Positions 26,618 through 36,152 of a stretch of DNA of 64,000 nucleotides are shown here, one piece after another. The DNA comes from Mucilaginibacter flavidus (lineage in GTDB: Bacteria; Bacteroidota; Bacteroidia; Sphingobacteriales; Sphingobacteriaceae). The notes beneath the pieces were generated by a model, which searched no databases, had not been told where the DNA came from, and was given only the letters and a program-made list of their open reading frames with translations. Both the position numbers and the translations under genes were made by a program. The stretch lies in contig NZ_JAMXOE010000022.1 of the NCBI RefSeq assembly GCF_024055575.1, positions 56,936 through 120,935 on the forward strand. Direction: 5' to 3'. The number at the start of each line of letters is the position of its first letter. The stretch's first letter is position 1.

Positions 26618-27994
26618 CTATCGCCAGTCGGCCCAGTTACTTTGTGCTGCCCAGTAGTTGGTTGTCCCCACAGCACCACGGTAACTTACCTGGGTAAAAA
26701 ATGAGTTTGAAAAATCAACCCCGGTAAAATCGGTGCCGTGCAGGGCCGGCGAGCCGGTTGTTGGCGTAAGGTCGGGAGCAGCACCATGGTTATACATAGC
26801 CTTAAGTTTCAGGTCGGCAGTGGTGGCTATCACCGAATCTTTATTTACAGTGTTAGTCAAAAAAAGCGTCAGCTCCGGGTCTGCAAAAACACCTTTCGAA
26901 TCCTGGTCCCAGCAAAAGGTCCGCGCAAGTGTGTCTGCGTGAACCAAATTGCTGCGGAACTCGGCATCATTATTAGTTAATATCACTGGTCGTGTCCTGG
27001 GGCATACCATAAAGCCGCCTTCAGAGTATTCGGCAATCACGGTATTCCTGATTGCTAACCGGGTTCCTTTGCGCATATAAACCCCCTGGTTAATATTGGT
27101 TTTTACAGCGTCAATTCCCTCCGGCCCTATAATTGTCATGTTTGACACCACCGGGCGGGTTAAAGGGACGTTGGTAGTAGGCACCGAATCATTATAGCTT
27201 TCGAAACCGTTAGCGCGAAGCGCATGTGAAGAAGCTTTAGTACGGTAACCAATAAGGAACTGCAAATTACCCTCGTACCCATGGTCGAAATCGAAATCAT
27301 CATCGCCACAGTTATAACTGATTAAATGGGTTGCATTTACCGTTCCGCCAACAAATTGAAAGCTGTCATCGTTAGAATATTTCACCATTACGTTATCAAT
27401 CCGGGTGCCCGAACCAACGCTTGCCAGCACCAAACCGCTGGCTTTATCCACTGCCCATTCGTCTTCCGCAGGCGGATTTATGCCGCCGGTATATTCCAGC
27501 CTCAAATAAGTTATTGAGCCTGAATTATCGGCACTATTGGTACCACCATACTGGGTATCGGGGTTGGCAGGTAAACCGGCAACGTAACCGGTACCCACGT
27601 TTGTTGGTGCGTTGCCAATTAATACAATTGCGCCCCAATCGCCGGGCAATTTTGTTGTCGCTGCTGATGTGAAAACAACAGGCATGGCGGCGGTGCCATT
27701 TACATTCAGTTTCGCCCCCCTGCTTATTACAAGTGCGCTTTTATTGGCTGCTGCTGCGTTCACCTGGGCGTACACGGTTACGCCCGCGGGTATAGTTAAC
27801 ACTGCATTGTTTTTAACAAACACCTGCCCTTTTAAAAAATAATTTTTGCCGGCATCAAGGGTTGTATTAGTGGTTATTGCCCCCTGCAAGGTATCGGTTT
27901 TTTTGCCGCTGATTTTGCCTGGAGAAATGTTGTCCTGTTTGCAGGATATAAGATATACGGAAACAAAAAGTGTAAGTAAAATAATTTTTTTCAT
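26618..27994 (-). CDS. Right-handed parallel beta-helix lipoprotein
   Basis: About 458 residues from the ATG at 27994 (MKKIILLTLFVSVYLISC, lipoprotein signal); an earlier Met eight codons upstream gives a poorer leader. The body has repeated short beta rungs: NYFLKGQVFVKNNAVLTIPA, SALVISRGAKLNVNGTAAMP, IDNVMVKYSNDDSFQFVGG, and an acidic run GDDDFDFDHGYEG that may bind Ca2+. The C-terminus is WAAQSNWADWR. Proteins of this kind are conserved at Bacteroidota surfaces and are often misannotated; their role is unknown, and adhesion or glycan binding is possible. It is a single gene between two plus-strand units. Confidence 0.82.
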   Translation of the reverse strand: MKKIILLTLFVSVYLISCKQDNISPGKISGKKTDTLQGAITTNTTLDAGKNYFLKGQVFVKNNAVLTIPAGVTVYAQVNAAAANKSALVISRGAKLNVNGTAAMPVVFTSAATTKLPGDWGAIVLIGNAPTNVGTGYVAGLPANPDTQYGGTNSADNSGSITYLRLEYTGGINPPAEDEWAVDKASGLVLASVGSGTRIDNVMVKYSNDDSFQFVGGTVNATHLISYNCGDDDFDFDHGYEGNLQFLIGYRTKASSHALRANGFESYNDSVPTTNVPLTRPVVSNMTIIGPEGIDAVKTNINQGVYMRKGTRLAIRNTVIAEYSEGGFMVCPRTRPVILTNNDAEFRSNLVHADTLARTFCWDQDSKGVFADPELTLFLTNTVNKDSVIATTADLKLKAMYNHGAAPDLTPTTGSPALHGTDFTGVDFSNSFFTQVSYRGAVGTTNYWAAQSNWADWR

Positions 27995-28224
27995 GGGGAA
28001 AAATATATTCAACAACAAGAAATAACGAAAATGGTTTTCGTTGAAATCAATTAAATTTCCAATATGATTTTATTAATATCATCTGGCAACAGTCGCTTTA
28101 AACAATAATAGCCCGGCGGGGGTAAAACACGGACAGGGGCCCGGACAAGCGTTTCAAACTTTAACTTATTTTAACTATCATTCATTTGCCGTTCTGCGTT
28201 TGCTTTCTTTAATTTATAAACTTA

Positions 28225-29703
28225 ATGTCAGCAGTATTTCCATCAAATCAGGTTTGCAGGCTATGGCTCGTCATCCTGTTTATTTTCTGTTTACCTGCAG
28301 GGCTTTCAGCACAAAATCTTTTCCTCGAAAAAGTAGAGGCCTGCAACACTTCAAACTATTGTATGGACTGCGGGGACCCAAAGGCAACTTGCGACCAGGT
28401 TATCCTGGATAATATCTCCGGACAAATCGTTCGTAAATACTTATTGGGGAATTCCAAAGGATCAATAACCTTCCAGGTTGTGGTCGACTCTACCGGTTTT
28501 GGTTGCGTATTGAGCCATACCGACATCGCAAACCTCCCGATCACCGCCGATTTGATCAGGTACCTGAATGGTTTTTTGTGGAAACCGGCTAAAGTAAATG
28601 GCAAAGCCGTAAGCGCATCTGTGAATGTGATTTTCCGTATTGCCGATGGCAAATTGTCAAGCCAGATCCAACGGATGGACCTGGCCGAATTAAGGCCCCC
28701 GGACGATCCCGTCATCTATAATAAACAAACTACTTATAGCAACCCGTCGCTAAAAACCTACGAGTTCAGCGTTTGGACCAAATACAACTCTCCTCTTCCC
28801 GATAATATAAGCCGGTCGTGCACGATGGATAAGTCTGATATTTTGTGGTATGCTACCGCCGGCGGGCTAACCCGGTTCGACGGGGAATTCTTCAATCCTG
28901 TTAATGAATACAACTCGCCGTTTACTGCCGACCAGGCGATAGGGAGTATAAACACCGATAAAGACAATAAGACATGGGTGTATGTTGATCATAACATCTA
29001 CCAGGTTACCGCCGGCAGGTTCCGGGTGTACGACTTCAATAAGTATTTTACCTCAGCGGTTACCCATATCTTAAACAGCAGTAACGGAAAGCTCCTTTTT
29101 ACTACAAACCAGGGCCTGGTGGCAGTTAGAAACGATAAAGTGGTGGTGTTTAATAAAAAGTCCTTACCACAGCTGCCGTCAAATGATATCAGCTATGCTT
29201 ATGTTGATAGCCGCAAAAATTTATGGATAGGTACCGCTAAAGGCACTATCATGATTGATAAAAATTTCTTTGTTACCACATTTAATAAATCAAACACACC
29301 ATTAAAAAACATGAGCATCTCGGATGCGGTAGAGGATGAAAAAGGTAACCTCTACTTCTCGCTGGTCAATTATAATAAAGTTGTGGATGACGACGATAAG
29401 GAAGGCCTGGCAGTACTGAAAGCCGACGGCAAATGGCTTCACTATAATGATAAAAATTCAGGAATGCCCTCAAACCGCGTCAATGATATTTTGTACGACA
29501 AGTTTGAACACGTTTTATGGTTAGGTACCGATCAGTCGGGTATTGTAAGGTTCAATTTGAAAGATGGCTGGGAAAATTATCACAACATTAACTCCCCTGC
29601 ACCCGGTCATACAATTTATCAATTAGTCCAGGACTCAAAAGGGGCCATTTATGCAACCACCGCCAACGGCCTGTTAAGGCTCAGGAAGAAACAAAAACCC
29701 TGA
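28225..29703 (+). CDS. TonB C-terminal-like domain fused to a beta-propeller
   Basis: 492 residues with a signal peptide (LWLVILFIFCLPAGLSAQ). Residues about 38-62 are Cys-rich (ACNTSNYCMDCGDPKATCDQ). Residues about 70-150 resemble the TonB energy-transducer C-terminal domain: GSITFQVVVDSTGFGCVLSH, then WKPAKVNGKAVSASVNVIF. From about 190 to the end are two-component-regulator-type propeller repeats: ILWYATAGGLTRFDGEFF, NLWIGTAKGTIMIDKNFF, VLWLGTDQSGIVRFNLKDGW, IYATTANGLLRLRKKQ. No transmembrane, kinase or HTH part follows the propeller, unlike hybrid two-component proteins. It is predicted periplasmic; the role of the combination is unknown. It is a single plus-strand gene between convergent and divergent neighbours. 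Confidence 0.82.
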   Translation: MSAVFPSNQVCRLWLVILFIFCLPAGLSAQNLFLEKVEACNTSNYCMDCGDPKATCDQVILDNISGQIVRKYLLGNSKGSITFQVVVDSTGFGCVLSHTDIANLPITADLIRYLNGFLWKPAKVNGKAVSASVNVIFRIADGKLSSQIQRMDLAELRPPDDPVIYNKQTTYSNPSLKTYEFSVWTKYNSPLPDNISRSCTMDKSDILWYATAGGLTRFDGEFFNPVNEYNSPFTADQAIGSINTDKDNKTWVYVDHNIYQVTAGRFRVYDFNKYFTSAVTHILNSSNGKLLFTTNQGLVAVRNDKVVVFNKKSLPQLPSNDISYAYVDSRKNLWIGTAKGTIMIDKNFFVTTFNKSNTPLKNMSISDAVEDEKGNLYFSLVNYNKVVDDDDKEGLAVLKADGKWLHYNDKNSGMPSNRVNDILYDKFEHVLWLGTDQSGIVRFNLKDGWENYHNINSPAPGHTIYQLVQDSKGAIYATTANGLLRLRKKQKP

Positions 29704-29773
29704 TCGGAATTTAACTTTAAATTACCCTGCCGGTTTAAATCCCGCCTGAACCGGCGGGCATGGGGCGAGGGCC

Positions 29774-30064
29774 TCAACCAAGAAACTGTAATACCAACTG
29801 CTCCCACTCCTTTTCCAAAGACACGTTCGGGCGGGGCTGCCGTGCTTTGTTATACCAGTAATCAGCATTCCAAATGTCGCCTTCTTTACGGTGCAGGTAG
29901 GCATGTACCCATGCCGAAGCCTGGTCTGTAAGCTGATCTACCTCCGCATGTGCTTTATGCCAGTCGCCTTTGCCATCATACCAAAGGCTTTTTAATTGAA
30001 CAGAGAGTCCGGTACCCGGCTGGTCTGACTTTAAGGACGCTTTAAAATCTGCTAGCGTTTTCAT
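29774..30064 (-). CDS. Conserved small cytoplasmic protein, unknown
   Basis: 96 residues, no signal or membrane segment. The pattern GLSVQLKSLWYDGKGDWHKA, then SAWVHAYLHRKEGDIWNADY with WYNKA matches a widespread family of about 100-residue uncharacterised proteins with the motif DWHxAH...WVHAYLHRxEGDxxNAxYWY. It is acidic and helical, and Trp/His rich. It sits alone on the minus strand next to the propeller gene. Confidence 0.8.
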   Translation of the reverse strand: MKTLADFKASLKSDQPGTGLSVQLKSLWYDGKGDWHKAHAEVDQLTDQASAWVHAYLHRKEGDIWNADYWYNKARQPRPNVSLEKEWEQLVLQFLG

Positions 30065-30271
30065 AGGCTGTTATTTTTTTCGAAAATAAGGATTATAAGG
30101 TATTTCGTGCCTGGTAGTCATAGGCTACCTGCCTGGTGCATTTGTAGACGAAGGCCCGCTGTTCGTAGACTGTGTCTGCAGACGACTATGCCCGTAGTCT
30201 TTGAAAACGGTGTCTCAAATCCAAACTTTTATAGACGCGAGCGATTATAAAATCTACGGACCGGTTTACGT

Positions 30272-32143
30272 TCATTTTGCAGCAGACAGCAATTCAAAAG
30301 ATCGCTTTGGGTTAACAAGTTTAATACGGCCATCTGCCGAAATATCCGCTCCATTTTTGATAAGCGCTATTACTTCGGCCGGGCTGAGTGATGGCTTAAC
30401 AGCGATTAGCTTCGCTGCTAAATTTGCGATGTATGGCGTAGCCATCGACGTGCCCGACAATAAAATTTTTGTACCTCCGGGGGCAAAGCTTTCAACCAGG
30501 TAGCCGTTTGCGTGTATGGCAACCTTGTTCCCGGTAGCAGTAAAATCGGTTTCGAGGCCGGCGCTGTTTACCGACCCTACGCCTATCATATTGGGGATAT
30601 CGAGTGCTGCGGGATACCTAAGGTCGATATTGGAATTGGAGTTTTTGTTACCGTTTGATGCAACGAACAGAATACCAGGGGCCGAACTAAACGCATCAAA
30701 AAGCGCATTTTTACGCATGGTCCATAACTTTACTGCAAGGGCTTTCTGATCCTCTTCGGGCATTTTTGGGTTGTATTTGGCTATATCGCTTTGATAATCG
30801 CTTACAAAATAACCCCAGCTCATGGTCACCACCCGCACGTTTGCGGCTTTCCAATATTGTACCAGGTCCTTCAGGTTTTTGGCTACTTTCTGTTCTGTTT
30901 CAACAGAAGGCGAGCCCCCATCCGGAGTAAATCCAACATCTTCAGTAAACCTAACGGTAAGCAAACGCGCATAAGGGTTGCCACGCATGGCAATACCCGC
31001 AACATGCGTCCCGTGGATGTAGTCGCCCACAAAATTGATCAGGCCATAGATAGAGTCGCGTTGCACCACATTTGCCTTTGCCAGGGCGTCTTTATAATAA
31101 CGGTAGTCAGCACTTTCCACACCTGCTTCGTCCTCGCCGTTACCCTTTAGCAGCCGCACGGCACTTGGGTATAGTTTTTGTTTTTCTGCTGATAAGGGCA
31201 TTAGCAGGTGCGTATCTTTATTTTCTTTACCGTCGTAAGCCACGCCATGAAGATCATCCACGTAGCCATTATGGTCGTTATCCAATCCGTCAATTTTTTC
31301 TTTTGGGTTGGTGTATAGCCTGTCTTTAAAAAGAGAAATGTCGGTACCTAAATCAAATACCGATATCACAACGGGTTTATAGGGTTTTCCGGGTAACAGC
31401 TCCAAATCACGCGCGGGCCATATGTTTACCTGGTTGCGCGCGTTTACATGCGTTACGCTGTCCATCACAGCGGTAACCACCGCACTCACTTTATCAAAAT
31501 CATGCATTTCATAAAAAAGAAACAACACATAATCTATGTTTCTTACAGAAAGCGGTCCGTTGGCTATAGGTGGGTTCAGGTCGCTCGCTGCAATTTTAAC
31601 GTATTCGGCGGCGGTCATGTTAGCATATTGCTGCCTGATGCGCTGCAATGACGACGCTGCAGTAACATACGGTATGGTATTTATCGCTTTTGTAAAAATA
31701 GTTCTGAAATTGGCTATATAGGCCGGTGACGCAGGGTCGCCCGCCGCTATCAACGATCTTTTTACCAAGGCGCTGGTGGCCTTGGCTGCAGGTTTAACCT
31801 CCAGCATTCTTAAACTATCATAATACGCCAATGCCTTTTGACGATCACCATCGTAAAAAGCAAGATCTCCTAATATCCTGTAATACGATTTTAAAACAGC
31901 AGTATCACGTATGTCGAATTTAGCAATATCGGTAGCCAGGTCATTCCTCAATTGTATGGCAAAGGCTTTGATCCGCTGCTCATTGCCAAGCAATACGTTA
32001 AGGCTGTCTTTAACGGGATAGTTATGTACAGGTAATTGTGCACCTGAACTAGCAATTGGCTTTTGAGCCAACGAACTTGTTGCAAACAAAAATAACAATG
32101 ACAGGAAAGTGCCAAACATTTTCGCGAAGAATACCGATTTCAT
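30272..32143 (-). CDS. Secreted S8 (subtilisin-family) serine protease
   Basis: 623 residues with a signal peptide (to TSSLAQ). An N-terminal region of about 235 residues is helical and of unknown fold. The catalytic domain has Asp264 in VISVFDLGTD, His377 in IHGTHVAG, the oxyanion Asn497 in VASNGN and Ser566 in LSGTSMATP. A Ca-binding-like acidic loop (DGLDNDHNGYVDD) follows the Asp motif. The Asp motif reads DLGTD rather than the usual D(S/T)GI/VD. It is presumably a periplasmic or secreted protease; the long N-terminal part could be a propeptide or a substrate-binding module. It is a single gene on the minus strand and ends 200 bases upstream of the small gene at 30064. Confidence 0.92.
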   Translation of the reverse strand: MKSVFFAKMFGTFLSLLFLFATSSLAQKPIASSGAQLPVHNYPVKDSLNVLLGNEQRIKAFAIQLRNDLATDIAKFDIRDTAVLKSYYRILGDLAFYDGDRQKALAYYDSLRMLEVKPAAKATSALVKRSLIAAGDPASPAYIANFRTIFTKAINTIPYVTAASSLQRIRQQYANMTAAEYVKIAASDLNPPIANGPLSVRNIDYVLFLFYEMHDFDKVSAVVTAVMDSVTHVNARNQVNIWPARDLELLPGKPYKPVVISVFDLGTDISLFKDRLYTNPKEKIDGLDNDHNGYVDDLHGVAYDGKENKDTHLLMPLSAEKQKLYPSAVRLLKGNGEDEAGVESADYRYYKDALAKANVVQRDSIYGLINFVGDYIHGTHVAGIAMRGNPYARLLTVRFTEDVGFTPDGGSPSVETEQKVAKNLKDLVQYWKAANVRVVTMSWGYFVSDYQSDIAKYNPKMPEEDQKALAVKLWTMRKNALFDAFSSAPGILFVASNGNKNSNSNIDLRYPAALDIPNMIGVGSVNSAGLETDFTATGNKVAIHANGYLVESFAPGGTKILLSGTSMATPYIANLAAKLIAVKPSLSPAEVIALIKNGADISADGRIKLVNPKRSFELLSAAK

Positions 32144-32302
32144 AGTAGTAATTTAATTTTCTAAGATACAAAATCGGCCGATTTTTCCCTGCCGGTTTAT
32201 ACGTCCCGCTTACAATAACTTCTTTAAACAAAAGCGTCAATGCCGAAACCCGGCTAATGATCGTTTAGTAACGTCAGCCGGACCTTGAATCGGCGGCGTA
32301 TT

Positions 32303-34735
32303 TCATTCATTCCTCAACCCTCTCACCGGATTAGCCGCCGCAGATCGCATCGTCCTAAAACTTATGGTTGCCAGTGCTATTAACATGGCCCCTGCACCTG
32401 CCAGTACAAATACCCATAAGTTCAGGTTGGTATGGTAGGCAAAATTCTGTAGCCATTTGTGGATCAGCAACCAGGCTATGGGCGAGGATATCAGCAACGA
32501 AATAGCTATCAGCACGATCACCTCTTTATTTAGCAGCATTAATATATTGGTAACGCTGGCGCCCAGCACTTTCCTGATGCTGATCTCCTTGGTCCTTCGC
32601 TCGGTGGTGAACATCGCCAGGCCGAACAAGCCCATGCACGAAATAAAGATGGTGATGAGCGTTGCCGTCCGGATAAGCCATGCTGTTTGCCGCTCACTTT
32701 CGTAAAGCTTTGCTACCGATTCGCCCAGGAAAGCATAGTCAAAGGGTTCTTCAGGGTAAAGTTTCTTCCATTCCTTTGCGATTTGGTTTATCAGCAACGG
32801 TATATCGCCCTTCTGATGTTCGGCGGGGGTTAGTTTCAAAGCAATGGTCTTTTGTACGTCAGGGTTATTGGATATTGTGCATGGCAAAATTTGATGATAA
32901 AATGATTCTTCGTAAAAATCGGCAACCACGCCCACTATAGGCCAGGCTTTATCCCGCGCGGTATTCCCTAAAAGCCTGCCAATGGCCTGTTGCGGATCGC
33001 TAAACCCCATGGCCTTTGCTGCGGTTACGTTTATAAGGTATTCCGTTACGCTGTCTGATTGCAACAAATTACGGCCGGCGACTATTTTCATGTGGTAAAA
33101 TGGCACAAAACCGGCATTGCCCGAATAGGCGTAAGACTCGATAGATTGCTTATTGCTACCCTGTAATTGTATTGCATCTATCAGATGGCTAACGCTTATC
33201 GGAGGGGTGGCCCCTGTTATCACCTGTTCAATGCCGGGCAATCGTTTTATGTTTTCGGCAAGCACTTTCACTTTCCCCGGTTGTTCCCGAAACAGGGTTC
33301 TTAACGTGATAATATTGCTTGTTTCAACGCCCAGGTCAATGTTTTGCATGTAGTTAACCTGCCGGTCGACCACTATAGTGCTGATAATAAAAACAAGCGA
33401 TATGGTAAACTGGAAAACGATGAGGCTTTTACGCAGGTAGCCTTTATTGCCCGCCCGGCTACTTGTTTCGCCCTTCAGGCTGGCCACTGGCTTAAATGCC
33501 GATAACACCCTCGCGGGGTAAAAGCCTGCAACCAGGGTGGTGAAAATTGCGGCGCAGGCCAAAAATATCCAGGTGGTATAATCTGTAAAGTGGAATTTAA
33601 CGCATGCCGGGATATAGCCGGCGAACAAATTCAACACAGGCTGCATGGCAATTACGGCTATAGCCACCGCCAATAAGGCCAGGATAAATGTCTCGGTTAA
33701 AAATTGGATGAGAACACCACCCCGCCCGCTGCCCAACACCTTAAGGATGCCAATATCTTTAGTGCGTTGTATGGATTGCGCCGTTGATAAATTGATGAAA
33801 TTAACAGCTGCGATAAATAATATAAACAGCGCCACCGCCGAAAGAATATACAGCACCCTCAAATCGGCTTTGTTCCCACGTCCGCCATATTCTTTGTGAA
33901 AATGAATACCGGTAAATGGTTGTAGCCGGCCGTGCGTTCTCGGATTAGGGAGGGTATTGATATACTTTTTTATAAATGCCGGAAACTGGGCATCTATTTG
34001 TGAGGGGTTCGCGCCTGCGGGCAACTTTACAAGCACTTGACTATCGCCATCAATCATGTGCGGGTTATCCAATGAGATCCGGTGTCGTAAAAAATTGGTT
34101 TTAATGGTGCTGTAGGAAATAAACTCAGAAAAATTAAAATCCGAATTTTTATTCCAGTCCTGAAGGATGCCGGTCACTGTTACCGTAAGCGAATCGTCGT
34201 AAGTGATCGTTCTCCCTATCATCTCGTTGGGCGGCAGGTTGCCGAAATAGGTTTGCGCACGGCTTTGGGTAAGTACTACGGTCATTGGGTTATTCAACGA
34301 TGTTTTCTTGCTGCCGCTTAACCAGGAATATGGCAATATGTCGAAATAATCAGGCTGGGCAATTACCGCCGTTGCCTTATCGAATTCCTTAACCGCTTTG
34401 TCGCCCGCTTTTATCGTTACCTTTGGCAAATAGGGGTGAAAAGCTGCCACCGTTTCCAGCCCGGAAATATCATTGCGCATCGCATCGGGCATCGTGCCCG
34501 GCACCGAGTTCCAATGCATAAGGGTGGCGTTTGGCCCCCAGTTAGAGCTTAGATCGACACAATAAATGCGTTCCTTGTCCGGATGAAAAGCATCAAAGCT
34601 GAACTCAAAGCTGGCTACCAGGTAAATAACAAGGCAGCCGCAAATACCCAGCGCCAACCCCATTACATTAATGGCCGAATAAGTTTTGTGGCGTGCAATG
34701 TGGCGCCAGGCGTTTCTTAAATAATTTTTAAACAT
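32303..34735 (-). CDS. FtsX/MacB-type permease (copy A)
   Basis: 810 residues of the double-module type common in Bacteroidota: N-terminal TM (TYSAINVMGLALGICGCLVI), a MacB-like periplasmic domain, FtsX three-TM block (AVALFILFIAAVNFINLSTA, with RTKDIGILKVLGSGRGGV), then a second such module (IVFQFTISLVFIISTIVVD, and ending in SCMGLFGLAMFTTERRTKEI and ISIRKVLGASVTNILML). It has no ATP-binding domain and no ATPase gene lies nearby. In related proteins the complex drives export or mechanotransmission at the inner membrane; the substrate is unknown. It lies 65 bases downstream of a membrane AraC regulator and is closely related to the C-terminal two-thirds of the fusion at 37156. Confidence 0.92.
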   Translation of the reverse strand: MFKNYLRNAWRHIARHKTYSAINVMGLALGICGCLVIYLVASFEFSFDAFHPDKERIYCVDLSSNWGPNATLMHWNSVPGTMPDAMRNDISGLETVAAFHPYLPKVTIKAGDKAVKEFDKATAVIAQPDYFDILPYSWLSGSKKTSLNNPMTVVLTQSRAQTYFGNLPPNEMIGRTITYDDSLTVTVTGILQDWNKNSDFNFSEFISYSTIKTNFLRHRISLDNPHMIDGDSQVLVKLPAGANPSQIDAQFPAFIKKYINTLPNPRTHGRLQPFTGIHFHKEYGGRGNKADLRVLYILSAVALFILFIAAVNFINLSTAQSIQRTKDIGILKVLGSGRGGVLIQFLTETFILALLAVAIAVIAMQPVLNLFAGYIPACVKFHFTDYTTWIFLACAAIFTTLVAGFYPARVLSAFKPVASLKGETSSRAGNKGYLRKSLIVFQFTISLVFIISTIVVDRQVNYMQNIDLGVETSNIITLRTLFREQPGKVKVLAENIKRLPGIEQVITGATPPISVSHLIDAIQLQGSNKQSIESYAYSGNAGFVPFYHMKIVAGRNLLQSDSVTEYLINVTAAKAMGFSDPQQAIGRLLGNTARDKAWPIVGVVADFYEESFYHQILPCTISNNPDVQKTIALKLTPAEHQKGDIPLLINQIAKEWKKLYPEEPFDYAFLGESVAKLYESERQTAWLIRTATLITIFISCMGLFGLAMFTTERRTKEISIRKVLGASVTNILMLLNKEVIVLIAISLLISSPIAWLLIHKWLQNFAYHTNLNLWVFVLAGAGAMLIALATISFRTMRSAAANPVRGLRNE

Positions 34736-34800
34736 ATAACTGCGGTTTAATTTCTCGGCACACCACTTCGGGATGGTTTGCTGGTTCGAAATTACCGCGG

Positions 34801-35961
34801 CTATTGGGGATGTTGTCCTAAGTTATAAGATGGGAGTTCTTTTTTGGGATCAGCCTTATATTCCGCCGGGCTTTTACCAGTCAACTCCTTAAAAATCCGG
34901 TGAAAGGCGCTCTTAGAGTTGAAGCCCGAATCATAGGCGATGCCCATCAGTGTGATATGGCCATAGGCCCGGTCCTGCATTTTCCGGATTACGTCCGCAA
35001 CGCGATACTCATTGATGAAATTGTTGAAACTTTTTTTGAGCGCTGTATTGATGATGCGGGATAATTCATGGGTCGTCAGGTCAAGCTTTTCAGCAAGCGA
35101 AACTAAACTCAGTTCCGGGTCTTCGTAATAGCAATTTGTTTTGACGATTTTTTTCAGCCAGGTACCTTTTTGCTTTAGCTCAGCAGGGAGTTGTGATTTT
35201 AAAAATGAAGGGGCAGCGGCCAGCACGCCAGCCTCCTGTCTTAAGAAAGTGGCTGCGGCCATCCAAATGGTTAATACCGCTACCAGGAGATATAACGGAT
35301 AATAAGCATGGATGCTTAATTGGTAATGGTAATAAAAATAGTCTGCGGCTGTAAACGGTATGCACAATAACCACAACAAGGCAAAACCTTTCAATAAATT
35401 ATGCAACCACCGGAGTTGGTGCCGGTACCGGTCGCCACCGTTAAATTTAAGATGATTATAAAAACGCCATATCAGCTTATGCGACTGATACAGGTAAATA
35501 CTGACTGAAATAAATGCGAGTAAATGCAATACCGGGCTCAGCTGCTGATAGGTCCGTGTATCATATGTAGCGGCACCTGTTTTTATGCTATCCCCAACTT
35601 CCAGTGCGTGTGCACCCAGTTCCAGTAGCAATGGACTAAAATGCAGCAAATCCTTGTACCTGAATTTGTATTCCGGCCGGGTTATTTTGAGCACATAAAA
35701 ATAGATAAGCGGTCCAAGTGCAAGCGAAAATTGCGGCGGAAACCGGCTCCAACCAGGTAGGTAAGCTGACAGCCCGATATCAATGCCCAATATCCTGGCT
35801 ATCCACAAAACAATGGTAACCAATACCAGGGCCAGAAAACGGTTTGCGGTCCTGTTGGTCCTTTTGGCGAAACCTAAAAGCAAGGCAAAATTTAGCTCGA
35901 TAAATATCGTTCCCAGGAATGCCAGGTCGTAAAGGTTAATATGTAATGTATATGGGTTCAA
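34801..35961 (-). CDS. Membrane-anchored AraC-family regulator (copy A)
   Basis: About 386 residues. The start is taken as the TTG at 35961 because the paralogue at 40827 also begins TTG-Asn at the same aligned position and neither has a nearby ATG; a second TTG three codons upstream is possible. The N-terminal half carries six or seven predicted TM segments (DLAFLGTIFIELNFALLLGF, LALGPLIYFYVLKI, LHLLAFISVSIYLYQS). The C-terminal AraC-type double HTH is LSLVSLAEKLDLTTHELSRI and ITLMGIAYDSGFNSKSAFHR, ending with ELTGKSPAEYK. Such proteins sense a membrane or periplasmic cue and bind DNA directly. It is upstream of the permease copy A by 65 bases, so it likely controls that pair. Confidence 0.9.
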   Translation of the reverse strand: MNPYTLHINLYDLAFLGTIFIELNFALLLGFAKRTNRTANRFLALVLVTIVLWIARILGIDIGLSAYLPGWSRFPPQFSLALGPLIYFYVLKITRPEYKFRYKDLLHFSPLLLELGAHALEVGDSIKTGAATYDTRTYQQLSPVLHLLAFISVSIYLYQSHKLIWRFYNHLKFNGGDRYRHQLRWLHNLLKGFALLWLLCIPFTAADYFYYHYQLSIHAYYPLYLLVAVLTIWMAAATFLRQEAGVLAAAPSFLKSQLPAELKQKGTWLKKIVKTNCYYEDPELSLVSLAEKLDLTTHELSRIINTALKKSFNNFINEYRVADVIRKMQDRAYGHITLMGIAYDSGFNSKSAFHRIFKELTGKSPAEYKADPKKELPSYNLGQHPQ

Positions 35962-36152
35962 GTGACACAAATAATCAATAGCTGCTCCAAGTTGCTAATA
36001 TCCAGGCAAATGGAAAATTAGCGTTTATGAGCTTCGAAGATTGTAAAAAAAGCGCAAATTTGGGCGTTTGGTTTTGCCTGTTAATGAACTTGGCCCGCTT
36101 AAAGTCATTCCCTTACGGCGGTACAAGCCCATAACCCCATGGGTAATTCGCA

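Noticed and set aside
30065..30271. Short GTAGAC/GTCTAC-like repeats between two minus-strand genes
   Set aside because: Fragments are 6-8 bp, irregularly spaced, and not beyond what random sequence gives.
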